A DNA stretch of 10,649 bases from Fontimicrobium_A sp034506455 (GCA_034506455.1 JAPDPN010000102.1:1-10649); one strand, 5' to 3'. Positions 1-5,717 are shown, numbered from the stretch's first letter. Numbers and translations: made by a program. Notes: generated from the letters alone by a model not told the origin.

Positions 1-618
1 GACGGTCTCGACGCTGTAGAGGTCGTTTGGACGCTCGTCCTGCGAACCGATGTTAAAGTCGTTTCGTTTACAGCTAACTATATGCCGCCTTTAGGCGTTG
101 AGCTCAAATGGCGCGTCTCCTCTACGACAAGCGTTGCCGGGTTCAATCTTTACCGGAAAGGAGAGCAGGAGGAACGAAAAAAAATCAATGCGGCGCCGAT
201 CCTGCAGGAGGGGGGAGAATACAGCTTACGGGATTGCGACAATCTGCAGCCCGGCACCTATGTCTATGATTTGGAGGTGATCGACCGCACGGGTGCGGCG
301 GTTCAAGCCGGTTCTGCTTCCGTAACGGTCGCTGCGCCGCAGCAGTTTGTTCTCCTGCCGAGCTATCCTAACCCTTTTAACCCGTGGACGACGATCGCCT
401 TCGATTTGCCGAAAGAAGGCCAAGTTTCCGTCTGTATCTATGATGGACGCGGCAGGCTGGTGCGTCAATTGGCCGATAGGTTTTTTGCCGCCGGTCGCCA
501 TTCGTTGTCATGGGACGCCTGCGATGAAGGCGGCAATCAGGTGCCTTCGGGTATCTATGTCGTAACCGTAGCTTTCAACGGTGAGAACCGCAGCGGTAAA
601 TTGACCCTGCTCAAGTAA
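1..618 (+). CDS. C-terminal part of a secreted T9SS-sorted protein (partial)
   Basis: The frame is open to the left edge, so this is the last 205 residues of a larger protein that begins outside the window. The first ~90 visible residues form a fibronectin/Ig-like beta module of the kind that often precedes sorting domains (VELKWRV, then GFNLYRK). Residues ~118-128 carry LLPSYPNPFNP, and the rest (IYDGRGRLVRQL, then PSGIYVV, ending KLTLLK) is a FlgD-Ig-like T9SS type A sorting domain. In that family this domain directs export across the outer membrane by the Por/type IX machinery and is then usually cleaved. The function of the full protein cannot be told, because the N-terminal catalytic or adhesive part is missing. 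The internal ATG at position 82 is not a credible start since the homologous module begins before it. The family call is confident; the substrate role is unknown. Confidence 0.88.
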   Translation, partial: DGLDAVEVVWTLVLRTDVKVVSFTANYMPPLGVELKWRVSSTTSVAGFNLYRKGEQEERKKINAAPILQEGGEYSLRDCDNLQPGTYVYDLEVIDRTGAAVQAGSASVTVAAPQQFVLLPSYPNPFNPWTTIAFDLPKEGQVSVCIYDGRGRLVRQLADRFFAAGRHSLSWDACDEGGNQVPSGIYVVTVAFNGENRSGKLTLLK

Positions 619-650
619 TCCGCGAGAAAAGACTTTACCCCCATAGTAAG

Positions 651-687
651 CGGGCGCGCTGCAAGCTTTCAGTTTGCGGCGCGCCCG
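651..687. terminator. Long hairpin between convergent genes, probable bidirectional terminator
   Basis: A nine-base perfect GC arm (CGGGCGCGC, 651-659) pairs with GCGCGCCCG (679-687). With G-U wobbles the stem continues inward through 660-665 and 673-678, leaving a 7-base loop. It lies between the convergent T9SS protein and the DHH phosphoesterase. No T tract follows on the + strand, and on the - strand the nearest T-rich stretch is ~20 bases beyond, so intrinsic termination is less certain than at the other hairpins in this window. Confidence 0.55.
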
Positions 688-701
688 TGCGCTACTTTGA
701 G

Positions 702-1691
702 CTACTGACTGCAATAGAGATTAAAAATTTCCCGCAACAGGCGATCTTTGTTTTTGAGCATTTCCTCTTTCGAGGAGCACGCCAACATGCCGGCGGCAGC
801 ACCGGGATGGCCGCTTCCCAAATTAAGGATGCGCATGATCTCGCCCAAGTTTTTATTATGCTCGATTTGGTTCATGTTCAGGCTCAGGGACATGGAAAAG
901 GAGAGATTGTTGGTTTTGACCTGATCCTCGTAAAGGTTCGCCACCTGCAGCACCGCTTCGGCTTCCGGATACACCAAATAGGCCAAATGCTTAATCAAAT
1001 TCGGGCGTCTATTGTGTCGCGTCAGGTCGATGATCATCACCCGATGTTCCGTGTCCTCCGGCAAAAAGCTGATCTCTTCTTTGATCTGTTCTATCATCCG
1101 TTCTTCTTCCTGCTGAAAAAGGCGATAACGCTTTTTCACGCTGGGCATTTGGGCAATCTCTTCGAGCGGATGGACCTGCATATGGCGGACAAGCTGACGC
1201 AGGTACTCCCATTTGGCTTCGGCGCTTTCTTCTTTGACTTTGATGGTCGAATCGACAATACGCGCCGGTGTCTCGCGCCGCCATTCCTCTATGCTTTTAT
1301 AGTTGAAAGCATCGATGAGATCTGCCTCATCGACCAATTGCGCCATATGCGGCGGGAATGCAACGTCGGCGTAATGTTCGAAAATCACTCTGGCGCAGGA
1401 ATCCTTTACAGAAAAACGACCGGGCACCGAAGAAGGGTCGATTTTTCGGTAAATGAGATCTTCCAAATTGCCTTCATGGTGGTCAAACCACATGCCGCAC
1501 ACAAGCGGATAGGGAAGATCGCAGACGATGTCTTTTTCGGTCAAAGAGATGCGCGCCTCGGCGATTAGGCGCGGTTGCGTAAAGACAATAAAGTTGATGC
1601 CCAAAGCAAAAGAAACCAACGAGGCGCTGACCACGCCGTCGAAATCCGAATGCGTAACAATACGCTGGAATTTTTTGTTCGTAGAATACAT
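702..1691 (-). CDS. DHH/DHHA1-family phosphoesterase
   Basis: This is a 329-residue member of the DHH superfamily, which includes NrnA/RecJ-type nucleases, exopolyphosphatases and oligonucleotide or dinucleotide phosphodiesterases. All the metal-site motifs are visible: HSDFDG (residues 14-19), the Asp of VCDLPYP (58), DHHEG (70-74), and acidic residues at 121-124. The C-terminal DHHA1 substrate-binding domain ends in GSGHPGAAAG (292-301). The family therefore predicts a cytoplasmic Mn-dependent phosphodiesterase or phosphatase, but sequence alone does not fix the substrate (nanoRNA, pAp, cyclic-dinucleotide product or polyphosphate). The start is the ATG at 1689-1691, with an AAGGAG at 1705-1710 and a rather long 13-base spacer; no alternative in-frame start lies nearby. 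The gene is transcribed divergently from the redox operon at 1845. A long open frame on the opposite strand is a shadow of it. Confidence 0.88.
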   Translation of the reverse strand: MYSTNKKFQRIVTHSDFDGVVSASLVSFALGINFIVFTQPRLIAEARISLTEKDIVCDLPYPLVCGMWFDHHEGNLEDLIYRKIDPSSVPGRFSVKDSCARVIFEHYADVAFPPHMAQLVDEADLIDAFNYKSIEEWRRETPARIVDSTIKVKEESAEAKWEYLRQLVRHMQVHPLEEIAQMPSVKKRYRLFQQEEERMIEQIKEEISFLPEDTEHRVMIIDLTRHNRRPNLIKHLAYLVYPEAEAVLQVANLYEDQVKTNNLSFSMSLSLNMNQIEHNKNLGEIMRILNLGSGHPGAAAGMLACSSKEEMLKNKDRLLREIFNLYCSQ

Positions 1692-1720
1692 CTTGTTTCG
1701 GCTTCTCCTTTGAAAAGATT

Positions 1721-1742
1721 ACGAAAAATATCAGTTTTTCGT
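1721..1742. promoter_or_regulatory. Inverted repeat in divergent promoter region (candidate operator)
   Basis: ACGAAAAA (1721-1728) and TTTTTCGT (1735-1742) are perfect inverted copies separated by 6 bases. The repeat lies in the 153-base region between the divergent DHH gene and the redox operon and overlaps the candidate DHH -10 box, a placement that would suit a dimeric repressor. The sequence is AT-rich, so chance is a real alternative. Confidence 0.35.
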
Positions 1743-1752
1743 TAGAAATCAA
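1725..1752 (-). promoter_or_regulatory. Candidate sigma-70-like promoter of the DHH gene
   Basis: On the - strand TTGATT (1752-1747) is followed after 16 bases by TATTTT (1730-1725). Each hexamer matches consensus at 4 of 6 positions. The predicted start of transcription is near 1718, giving a leader of ~27 bases that contains the Shine-Dalgarno site. The -10 box lies inside the inverted repeat at 1721-1742. The promoter is weak on sequence grounds alone. Confidence 0.3.
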
Positions 1753-1844
1753 ATTGGAATTATTTGCTTTCCATTTTGTTTAATGCGCGTAAAGATTCCT
1801 ATTCAGAGAATCTTTTCGTTTCCTTTTTCATCTTATTTTATGCA

Positions 1845-2075
1845 ATGGAAAAGGAAACAGACATTATTCGACATTATTGCGGTGACATTCGATCGCGTCT
1901 TGCCGCTTGTCGCGATCGTAATGTCGCTATGGCCCTCAAAGAAAGGCTTTGTCAAGAGCTTGAGGCTCACTGCGTCAGCTCGATGATCAAGAATGTATTG
2001 TTAAAAAACGTCGAAAAAATAATGGATGAAATTTTTAGTCAAGACGGCAAAAACAAACTTTTGGAGAAGCGATGA
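1845..2075 (+). CDS. Small four-cysteine helical protein, first gene of redox operon
   Basis: I do not recognise this 76-residue protein. It is charged and probably all-helical, with four cysteines at residues 12, 22, 36 and 43 (spacing C-x9-C, C-x13-C, C-x6-C) and a basic C-terminus (KLLEKR). No signal peptide is seen, so it is probably cytoplasmic. The frame stays open upstream to a TTG at 1764, but the added N-terminus would be translated promoter-like AT-rich DNA, so I chose the ATG at 1845. Neither start has a good Shine-Dalgarno site. Its stop overlaps the start of the thioredoxin gene (ATGA, 2072-2075), the same junction that joins the next two gene pairs, which is the main evidence that it is real and co-translated. 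A thiol or metal-binding role is a guess from the cysteines and neighbours. Confidence 0.6.
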   Translation: MEKETDIIRHYCGDIRSRLAACRDRNVAMALKERLCQELEAHCVSSMIKNVLLKNVEKIMDEIFSQDGKNKLLEKR

Positions 2076-2608
2076 AAAGACTCATGACTCTCGGCCTGGT
2101 TTCAATTATGGTATTATCGCTTGTCGTTCCGGCCTGCTCCAAGCAGGAAAAGAGCTCAGTCGGCGGCAGCACCGCTTCGGCTCAGACCAAAAATGACGGC
2201 GGCCTCGATTTTACGATCATAACCATCGACGGTCAACACTTGAAACTTTCCGATTTTCGCGGCAAAGTGGTTATCGTCGATTTTTGGGACACTTGGTGCC
2301 CGCCCTGTCGGATGGAAATTCCCCATTTTATTGATCTTTATAAACAATACAAGGGACGCGGCTTTGAGATGATCGGCATTGCCTTTGGTCGTGAAGGCGT
2401 TGAAGCAGTCAAGCGCTTTTCCGCGAGCTACAACATCAACTACACCAATGCCTTGGCTACTCAGGAAATTTTGAACAAAGTCGGCGAGATCAATGCTATT
2501 CCTACTACATTCGTTCTCGACCAAAAAGGCAATATCTACAAAAAATACGTAGGATATCAAGACAAAGCGGTGTTTGAGCGGGATATTAAAACTCTTCTGG
2601 GATTATGA
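2072..2608 (+). CDS. TlpA/ResA-like thioredoxin-fold lipoprotein
   Basis: This 178-residue protein has a short positively charged N-terminus, a hydrophobic segment and a lipobox (VPAC, lipidated Cys22). It is therefore predicted to be anchored on the outer face of the cytoplasmic membrane or sent to the outer membrane. After a Ser/Gly/Thr-rich linker (to ~residue 44) comes a complete thioredoxin-fold domain of the AhpC/TSA-TlpA type: GKVVIVDFW, the redox-active WCPPC (75-79) and the cis-proline loop NAIPTTF (141-147). Known relatives reduce disulfides in exported proteins, for instance during cytochrome c maturation, or act in oxidant defence. No cytochrome-maturation gene is present here, so the partner is unknown. 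Both ends overlap neighbouring genes by 4 bases (ATGA at 2072 and at 2605), indicating translational coupling. Confidence 0.9.
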   Translation: MKRLMTLGLVSIMVLSLVVPACSKQEKSSVGGSTASAQTKNDGGLDFTIITIDGQHLKLSDFRGKVVIVDFWDTWCPPCRMEIPHFIDLYKQYKGRGFEMIGIAFGREGVEAVKRFSASYNINYTNALATQEILNKVGEINAIPTTFVLDQKGNIYKKYVGYQDKAVFERDIKTLLGL

Positions 2609-2817
2609 CAGATCTCAAACACCTTTACATCGAAGAGCTGGTCAGCGTATACCCTCAAGCGGTCGGATATCTTGCACGAAGAGGAATTGCCTGCCTCTCT
2701 TGCGGCGAACCGGTTTGGGGGACGTTGGAAGAAGTGTTGCACAAAAAGGGCTTTAATGACTCAGAGATCGATGCTTTTGTGAACAAATTAAACGAATATC
2801 TGGAAATGACAAAATGA
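2605..2817 (+). CDS. DUF1858-type CxxC mini-protein (hybrid-cluster-protein-associated redox domain)
   Basis: This 70-residue soluble protein has the layout of the DUF1858 family, the small domain named for its association with hybrid cluster protein. An N-terminal helix (IEELVSVYPQAVGYLARRGI) is followed by a CxxC pair (C30-L-S-C33) and a second helical half (TLEEVLHKKGF, then SEIDAFVNKLNEYL). The CxxC is thought to be a redox disulfide or sulfur or metal ligand; the biochemical role of the family is not established. It starts in the ATGA overlapping the thioredoxin gene's stop and ends in an ATGA overlapping the OsmC gene, so it is translated in series with both. No hybrid cluster protein gene is in the window. 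Confidence 0.8.
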   Translation: MTDLKHLYIEELVSVYPQAVGYLARRGIACLSCGEPVWGTLEEVLHKKGFNDSEIDAFVNKLNEYLEMTK

Positions 2818-3233
2818 ACGCGATAGTCAAACAAATTGATGGTCTGACCCTTGCCGGTAAATCCGACTCTAATCATTGGGTTGTTATGGATACCGGAAAG
2901 GTTTTGGGGGGATCTGAAGCCGGCAACAAGCCGATGGAACTGGTGCTGATCGCTATGGGCGGCTGCACATCCATGGACGTAATTTCGATTCTTAAAAAGA
3001 TGCGGCAAGATGTGCGGGATTATCACGTCGAATTGGAGGCGGAAAAAGCAACGGAACATCCTGCCGTATTCAAAAAAATTCATCTGAAATATGTAATCGT
3101 CGGCAAAGAGATCAAAGCTGAAAACGTGGAAAAGGCCATAGAGCTCTCAATGACGAAATATTGTTCGGTTTCGGCCATGTTGAAGCATTCCGCCGAAATC
3201 ACCTGGGAATATGAAATCAAAGAAGTAGAATAA
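2814..3233 (+). CDS. OsmC/Ohr-family protein
   Basis: This 139-residue protein matches the OsmC fold, of the YhfA-like short type. The N-terminal strand region is followed by the long helix carrying the first conserved cysteine (MGGCTSMDV, C51), and a second conserved cysteine lies in KYCSVSAML (C117). In OsmC and Ohr proteins these two thiols reduce organic hydroperoxides, usually recharged by a dithiol partner; for YhfA-like members the substrate is unsettled. The preceding helix (MELVLIAMGG) is typical. It is cytoplasmic, as no export signal is seen. The gene is last in the four-gene operon, begins in an ATGA overlap with the DUF1858 gene, and is followed by a strong terminator 21 bases after its stop. 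The neighbouring CxxC protein is a reasonable candidate reductant or sulfur partner, by inference only. Confidence 0.9.
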   Translation: MNAIVKQIDGLTLAGKSDSNHWVVMDTGKVLGGSEAGNKPMELVLIAMGGCTSMDVISILKKMRQDVRDYHVELEAEKATEHPAVFKKIHLKYVIVGKEIKAENVEKAIELSMTKYCSVSAMLKHSAEITWEYEIKEVE

Positions 3234-3254
3234 AGTTGCCCTGCCCTCTCATGC

Positions 3255-3281
3255 AAGCCCTTCTTGACGAAGGGCTTTTTT
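3255..3281 (+). terminator. Intrinsic terminator of the redox operon
   Basis: AAGCCCTTC (3255-3263) pairs perfectly with GAAGGGCTT (3269-3277) around a 5-base loop, and the run of six T at 3276-3281 follows directly. It begins 21 bases after the OsmC stop codon. Confidence 0.92.
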
Positions 3282-3520
3282 GTTTTCAACATAATTCAAT
3301 CAGACGCCAAAACATAAGGCGCCAAGAGCGAAAAGGTAAACTCGCCTTACCGGCATCGCACGCACAGAAAGTTTGAGCTGGGCCATGCGGAATTACATGA
3401 ACAAAACTCGAAAAGCGGTTGATCGAGGGGCAAGGAACGTCTTCAAAAGCGCTTGTTTTTCTCTTTTGATTTTTCTAACTTTTTGCAAGTCAAGACAAAG
3501 GCTTTCTGATCGAGGGTCGG
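3282..3520. other. Intergenic region upstream of the sigma factor gene
   Basis: No convincing gene is seen in these 239 bases. The stretch holds a 7-base inverted repeat (TAAGGCG 3315-3321 with CGCCTTA 3343-3349). This overlaps an alternative shorter pairing (GGTAA 3335-3339 with TTACC 3347-3351), so the two hairpins would be mutually exclusive. It also holds two copies of TGATCGAGGG (3420-3429 and 3507-3516), the second of which contains the likely Shine-Dalgarno site of the sigma gene. A T-rich segment at 3453-3485 may hold the promoter, but no box pair matches consensus well. Confidence 0.4.
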
Positions 3521-4123
3521 TTGAAAGACATGATCGGGGAGATTCCAGAGACGGAACTGATCGAGCTGGCCAAACAGGGCGACAAGAAGGCGATGGCCGC
3601 GATCGTGAAGCAGAATGAGAAACTAGTCTTTAATACCGCGCTGCGCCTGCTCGGCAATGAACAGGATGCCGAGTGCGTTATGCAGGAAACTTTTCTCAAG
3701 GTCTTTCAATCTCTGCCTCAGTTCAGGGGTGACTCTGCTCTTTCTACATGGATCTATCGCATAGCCGCCAATTTTGCTTTGATGCGTCTGCGCGAACGCA
3801 AAAAGGATTTCGGTCACCTGGATGATGCGGAAATGCAGGTCAGCAAAAGCGCCTTAGAGGCTTTTAATCGTTCGATAGGCAACAATCCGCATCGAGCGGT
3901 AGAAAACTCGGAGCTGCGCGAAAAAATGGAAGAGGCCATTCGTCAGCTGCCGCCCAAGTTCAAAACCGTTTTCGTGATGAAAGATATCGAAGGCCGATCT
4001 TTGAAGGAAATCTGCGAATTGACCGACATGAGCCTGCCTGCAGTAAAGTCGAATCTTCACCGCGCCCGTCTATTTCTGCGCAGCAGGCTGGCCGAATATG
4101 CTTACGGTAAAAGAAAAGATTGA
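3521..4123 (+). CDS. ECF-type RNA polymerase sigma factor (sigma-70 family)
   Basis: This protein of ~200 residues has the two-domain layout of extracytoplasmic-function sigma factors. Sigma region 2 spans ~24-92, including the core-binding and -10-recognition segment (DAECVMQETFLKVF, then STWIYRIAANFALMRLRERKK). Region 4, ~135-190, has the -35-binding helix-turn-helix (RQLPPKFKTVFVMKDIEG, SLKEICELTDMSLPAVKSNL, HRARLFLRSRL). The linker of ~40 residues contains no extra domain. I chose the TTG at 3521 because GAGGG (3512-3516) sits 4 bases before it; the ATG at 3530 is a good alternative but its spacing to that site is long. The frame has a stop at 3476. The gene is followed after 29 bases by a membrane-anchored protein, probably in the same transcript. 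No zinc-finger anti-sigma gene of the usual kind is adjacent, so how it is controlled is open. Confidence 0.9.
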   Translation: MKDMIGEIPETELIELAKQGDKKAMAAIVKQNEKLVFNTALRLLGNEQDAECVMQETFLKVFQSLPQFRGDSALSTWIYRIAANFALMRLRERKKDFGHLDDAEMQVSKSALEAFNRSIGNNPHRAVENSELREKMEEAIRQLPPKFKTVFVMKDIEGRSLKEICELTDMSLPAVKSNLHRARLFLRSRLAEYAYGKRKD

Positions 4124-4152
4124 GCTTTGACATTTTTGAGCGTGAGAAAATC

Positions 4153-4734
4153 ATGAAAAAGACCAGCTTTCTTCCCCTGTTGATTGCCGCTGCGGCGTTT
4201 ATTCTTTCCCTTTTTGCTCTTTTACAGTCCTTTCAGGCAAAATCTTTGGCGCAATCCGAGATTGCCGTTGAAGAAGAGAACTATATCGCCATACCGACCT
4301 TCGATGAAGAAAACAGTTCACTTCAATATTTAGTCCTTTTTGACCTCAGCGTCACAAACCATTCCGGACCGGCCGTAATAATAGCCAAAATCCTCCCCGC
4401 AAATCAGGGATTATATGCCTCTTTTTTAGACGGGGAGGAAGTGGCATCCGTTGATATTCCGGTAAAGGCTTTTTCAGCTCCTTTTACCATTGCCGAGTTC
4501 AAAAAGAATCCCCGACTTTTAAAAGAAGCGAAATTAGAAGATCTAAAGGGTGAAAAAAAGCTGCAGATTGCCGCAGGTGAAAGCAAAGTTCTGCATTTGG
4601 GACTTTTGTTTTCCCCTTATACGGCAGAAAAAAAGCGCCTCGTATCGACGGCGCTTTGCTCTTTTCAGATTGTATTTGACAACGGTAAAAGCTTTTGGTT
4701 TCGCCGGGCGGTGCCCGTTTACCCCATAGAATAA
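4153..4734 (+). CDS. Membrane-anchored extracytoplasmic protein of unknown function
   Basis: I do not recognise this 193-residue protein. It has a short basic start (MKKTS), a hydrophobic segment at ~6-24 and then a polar, largely beta-type domain (for example YLVLFDLSVTNHSGPAVIIA at 59-78, and FQIVFDNGKSFWFRRAVPVY at 171-190). It is therefore either secreted or anchored by a single N-terminal helix with the bulk outside the cytoplasm. A frame extension to a TTG at 4120 exists, overlapping the sigma stop codon; the ATG at 4153 is preferred, with only a weak GAG Shine-Dalgarno site. It lies 29 bases after the sigma factor gene and probably shares its transcript. With only a few residues on the cytoplasmic side it lacks room for an ordinary anti-sigma domain, and it has no zinc-binding HxxxCxxC motif, so an anti-sigma role is not supported by family resemblance. 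Confidence 0.75.
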   Translation: MKKTSFLPLLIAAAAFILSLFALLQSFQAKSLAQSEIAVEEENYIAIPTFDEENSSLQYLVLFDLSVTNHSGPAVIIAKILPANQGLYASFLDGEEVASVDIPVKAFSAPFTIAEFKKNPRLLKEAKLEDLKGEKKLQIAAGESKVLHLGLLFSPYTAEKKRLVSTALCSFQIVFDNGKSFWFRRAVPVYPIE

Positions 4735-4767
4735 AAAAAGCCCCGAGCATTGCGCTCGGGGCTTTTT
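4735..4767. terminator. Bidirectional intrinsic terminator between the convergent membrane-protein and hsp20 genes
   Basis: AAAAAGCCCCGAGC (4735-4748) and GCTCGGGGCTTTTT (4754-4767) pair perfectly over 14 bases around a 5-base loop. The flanking A and T runs give a U tail in both directions, so it can end transcripts from the sigma operon (+) and from hsp20 (-). It starts immediately after the stop codon at 4732-4734. Confidence 0.93.
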
Positions 4768-4769
4768 CA

Positions 4770-5204
4770 TTATTTGATCTCGATTTCCCGCGCTTTGGCT
4801 TCTTCCGACTTGGCCAACTTGATGCGTAAAACGCCGTCCTTATACTCGGCCTGCACCTTCTTTTCGTCGACTCGGTCCGGCAGACGGACGCTGCGGAAGA
4901 ACTGACCGTAGGAGCGCTCGTAATAGCACCGATCCTGGTCCTCCTGCTTTTCCTCGTACCGTCTCTCGCCTTTCAACGTCAGAACGTTGTCGTGCAAAGA
5001 GACTTGGATATCCTTTCTATCGAGGCCCGGCAGATCGGCAAGGATTTCATAACTGTCTTTGCTCTCTTTAATATCGATTTTCGGCGCCCACACGGTCGAA
5101 TCCATCGTCAGATCCAGCCACGGAGTGCTGAAAAACTCATTGAACAGTCTATCAGCCAAACGCGGAAAATCCATCTCTATTCTCGGTCTCTTGATCAGCC
5201 ACAT
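4770..5204 (-). CDS. Small heat shock protein, Hsp20/alpha-crystallin family
   Basis: This 144-residue protein is a typical bacterial sHsp, an ATP-independent holdase that binds unfolding proteins in the cytoplasm. An N-terminal arm (~1-40; MDFPRLADRLFNEFF) precedes the alpha-crystallin domain (~41-131), which includes YEILADLPGLDRKDI, LTLKGERR and the hallmark A-x-x-x-D-G-V-L (119-126). The C-terminal tail carries the I-x-I oligomerisation motif (IEI, 141-143). I chose the ATG at 5202-5204 because GGAGG (5212-5216) lies 7 bases before it. The ATG two codons upstream abuts the Shine-Dalgarno site, and the further upstream extension (to 5294) is not family-like. The gene stands alone, converging on the sigma operon and divergent from the membrane/spermidine-synthase-like gene. 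No CIRCE element is visible upstream. Confidence 0.95.
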   Translation of the reverse strand: MWLIKRPRIEMDFPRLADRLFNEFFSTPWLDLTMDSTVWAPKIDIKESKDSYEILADLPGLDRKDIQVSLHDNVLTLKGERRYEEKQEDQDRCYYERSYGQFFRSVRLPDRVDEKKVQAEYKDGVLRIKLAKSEEAKAREIEIK

Positions 5205-5340
5205 ATCCATACCTCCTTTCCGTTCGCTATTTTTCCTGCTTCCGCCATGAATTAAGCAACCGGCATGCCAGAAAGGGCGAAAATATGGAAGCATAATCTT
5301 AGTATAGTAAAATCATGTTTTAAGAGATGTCCGACCGGAA

Positions 5341-5352
5341 CTTGAGCTCAAG
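5341..5352. promoter_or_regulatory. Perfect 12-base palindrome (candidate operator)
   Basis: CTTGAGCTCAAG reads identically on both strands. It lies ~35 bases upstream of the possible hsp20 -10 box and 258 bases upstream of the next + strand start. A binding site for a dimeric regulator is possible. A single 12-base palindrome can also occur by chance. Confidence 0.3.
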
Positions 5353-5381
5353 CAAAAGAAAGTATATGACTGACATTCATC

Positions 5382-5415
5382 TGCCGGTTTTTCCCTATTG
5401 AGCGAAAAATCGGCA
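5382..5415. promoter_or_regulatory. 12-base inverted repeat with 10-base spacer
   Basis: TGCCGGTTTTTC (5382-5393) and GAAAAATCGGCA (5404-5415) are inverted copies with a single difference, which would be a G-U pair in RNA. No T tract follows in either direction, so it does not look like an intrinsic terminator. It could be an operator or an RNA stem in the leader of either divergent gene. Confidence 0.4.
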
Positions 5416-5610
5416 TAAAAATGACAAACAATCGTCATATTCTGGCAGGCCTAGTTCGACGAAAAGCACGACAGCGGAGCAACACGTTTTTTCCTTACAA
5501 AGCGTCAGTACGATTACACCGGCATTTCGCCGTCGTTATCGAAATGAGGATTGTTTTTGACTTTAAGAGTCGCTACTTTGCAAAAAACGCTTCAATAAGG
5601 GAGTTTGACA

Positions 5611-5717
5611 ATGGCTTTTATGCTCTTGTTTCTCTTTTTTCTTTCGGGATTCTCCGCTCTTGTCTACCAAACCGTATGGATTCGTCAGTTCGGCCTGGTG
5701 TTCGGCGTCGATGTTTT
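5611..5717 (+). CDS. N-terminal fragment of fused membrane/spermidine-synthase-like protein (cut by gap)
   Basis: The ATG at 5611 has a clear GGGAG Shine-Dalgarno site (5599-5603) with a 7-base spacer. The 35 residues before the gap (MAFMLLFLFFLSGFSALVYQ, then TVWIRQFGLVFGVDV) are the characteristic start of the membrane-fused spermidine synthase family, whose first transmembrane helix is followed by GFSALVYQ. The frame here differs from the frame after the gap, which shows that the 100 N do not reflect the true gap length. The continuation of this gene is the entry at 5818-8108. An in-frame TTG at 5605 lies too close to the Shine-Dalgarno site to be preferred. Confidence 0.85.

Larger units (their letters stand above)
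5218..5596. other. Long divergent intergenic region with palindromes
   Basis: No credible gene is seen in the ~380 bases between the ribosome sites of hsp20 (-) and the fused membrane protein (+). The open frame running from 5421 into the first gap has no family-like sequence and is not the frame of the real gene. The region contains TATACT on the - strand (5306-5301), a possible hsp20 -10 box without a good -35. It also contains a perfect 12-base palindrome (5341-5352), a 12-base-arm inverted repeat (5382-5415), and a TTGACT (5557-5562) with no well-placed -10 for the + gene. Confidence 0.4.

Noticed and set aside
687..1568. Long open frame (293 codons) on the + strand opposite the DHH phosphoesterase
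   Set aside because: It lies wholly antisense to a gene with all family motifs, has no recognisable domain, and overlaps the hairpin at 651-687. It is a codon-composition shadow.
1764..1844. N-terminal extension of the small four-cysteine protein from a TTG
   Set aside because: The extra 27 residues come from AT-rich divergent promoter DNA, with no ribosome site and no resemblance to the rest of the protein.
3373..3618. 81-codon frame with a lipobox-like FLTFC upstream of the sigma gene
   Set aside because: It begins at a TTG without a ribosome site and runs ~100 bases into the sigma gene in another frame. Its later part is low-complexity charged sequence typical of an out-of-frame reading.
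5205..5294. 30-residue N-terminal extension of Hsp20
   Set aside because: It would translate through the GGAGG ribosome site and the leader; sHsp family members start near MWLIKRP.
5205..5340. CIRCE-type or classical heat-shock control element upstream of hsp20
   Set aside because: No TTAGCACTC-N9-GAGTGCTAA element and no clear sigma-32 box pair are visible; only an isolated TATACT is present.
5421..5717. Start of the longest frame through the first gap (from 5421)
   Set aside because: Its ~99 residues before the gap are unlike the membrane family. The family N-terminus is in another frame from 5611, with a clear ribosome site.
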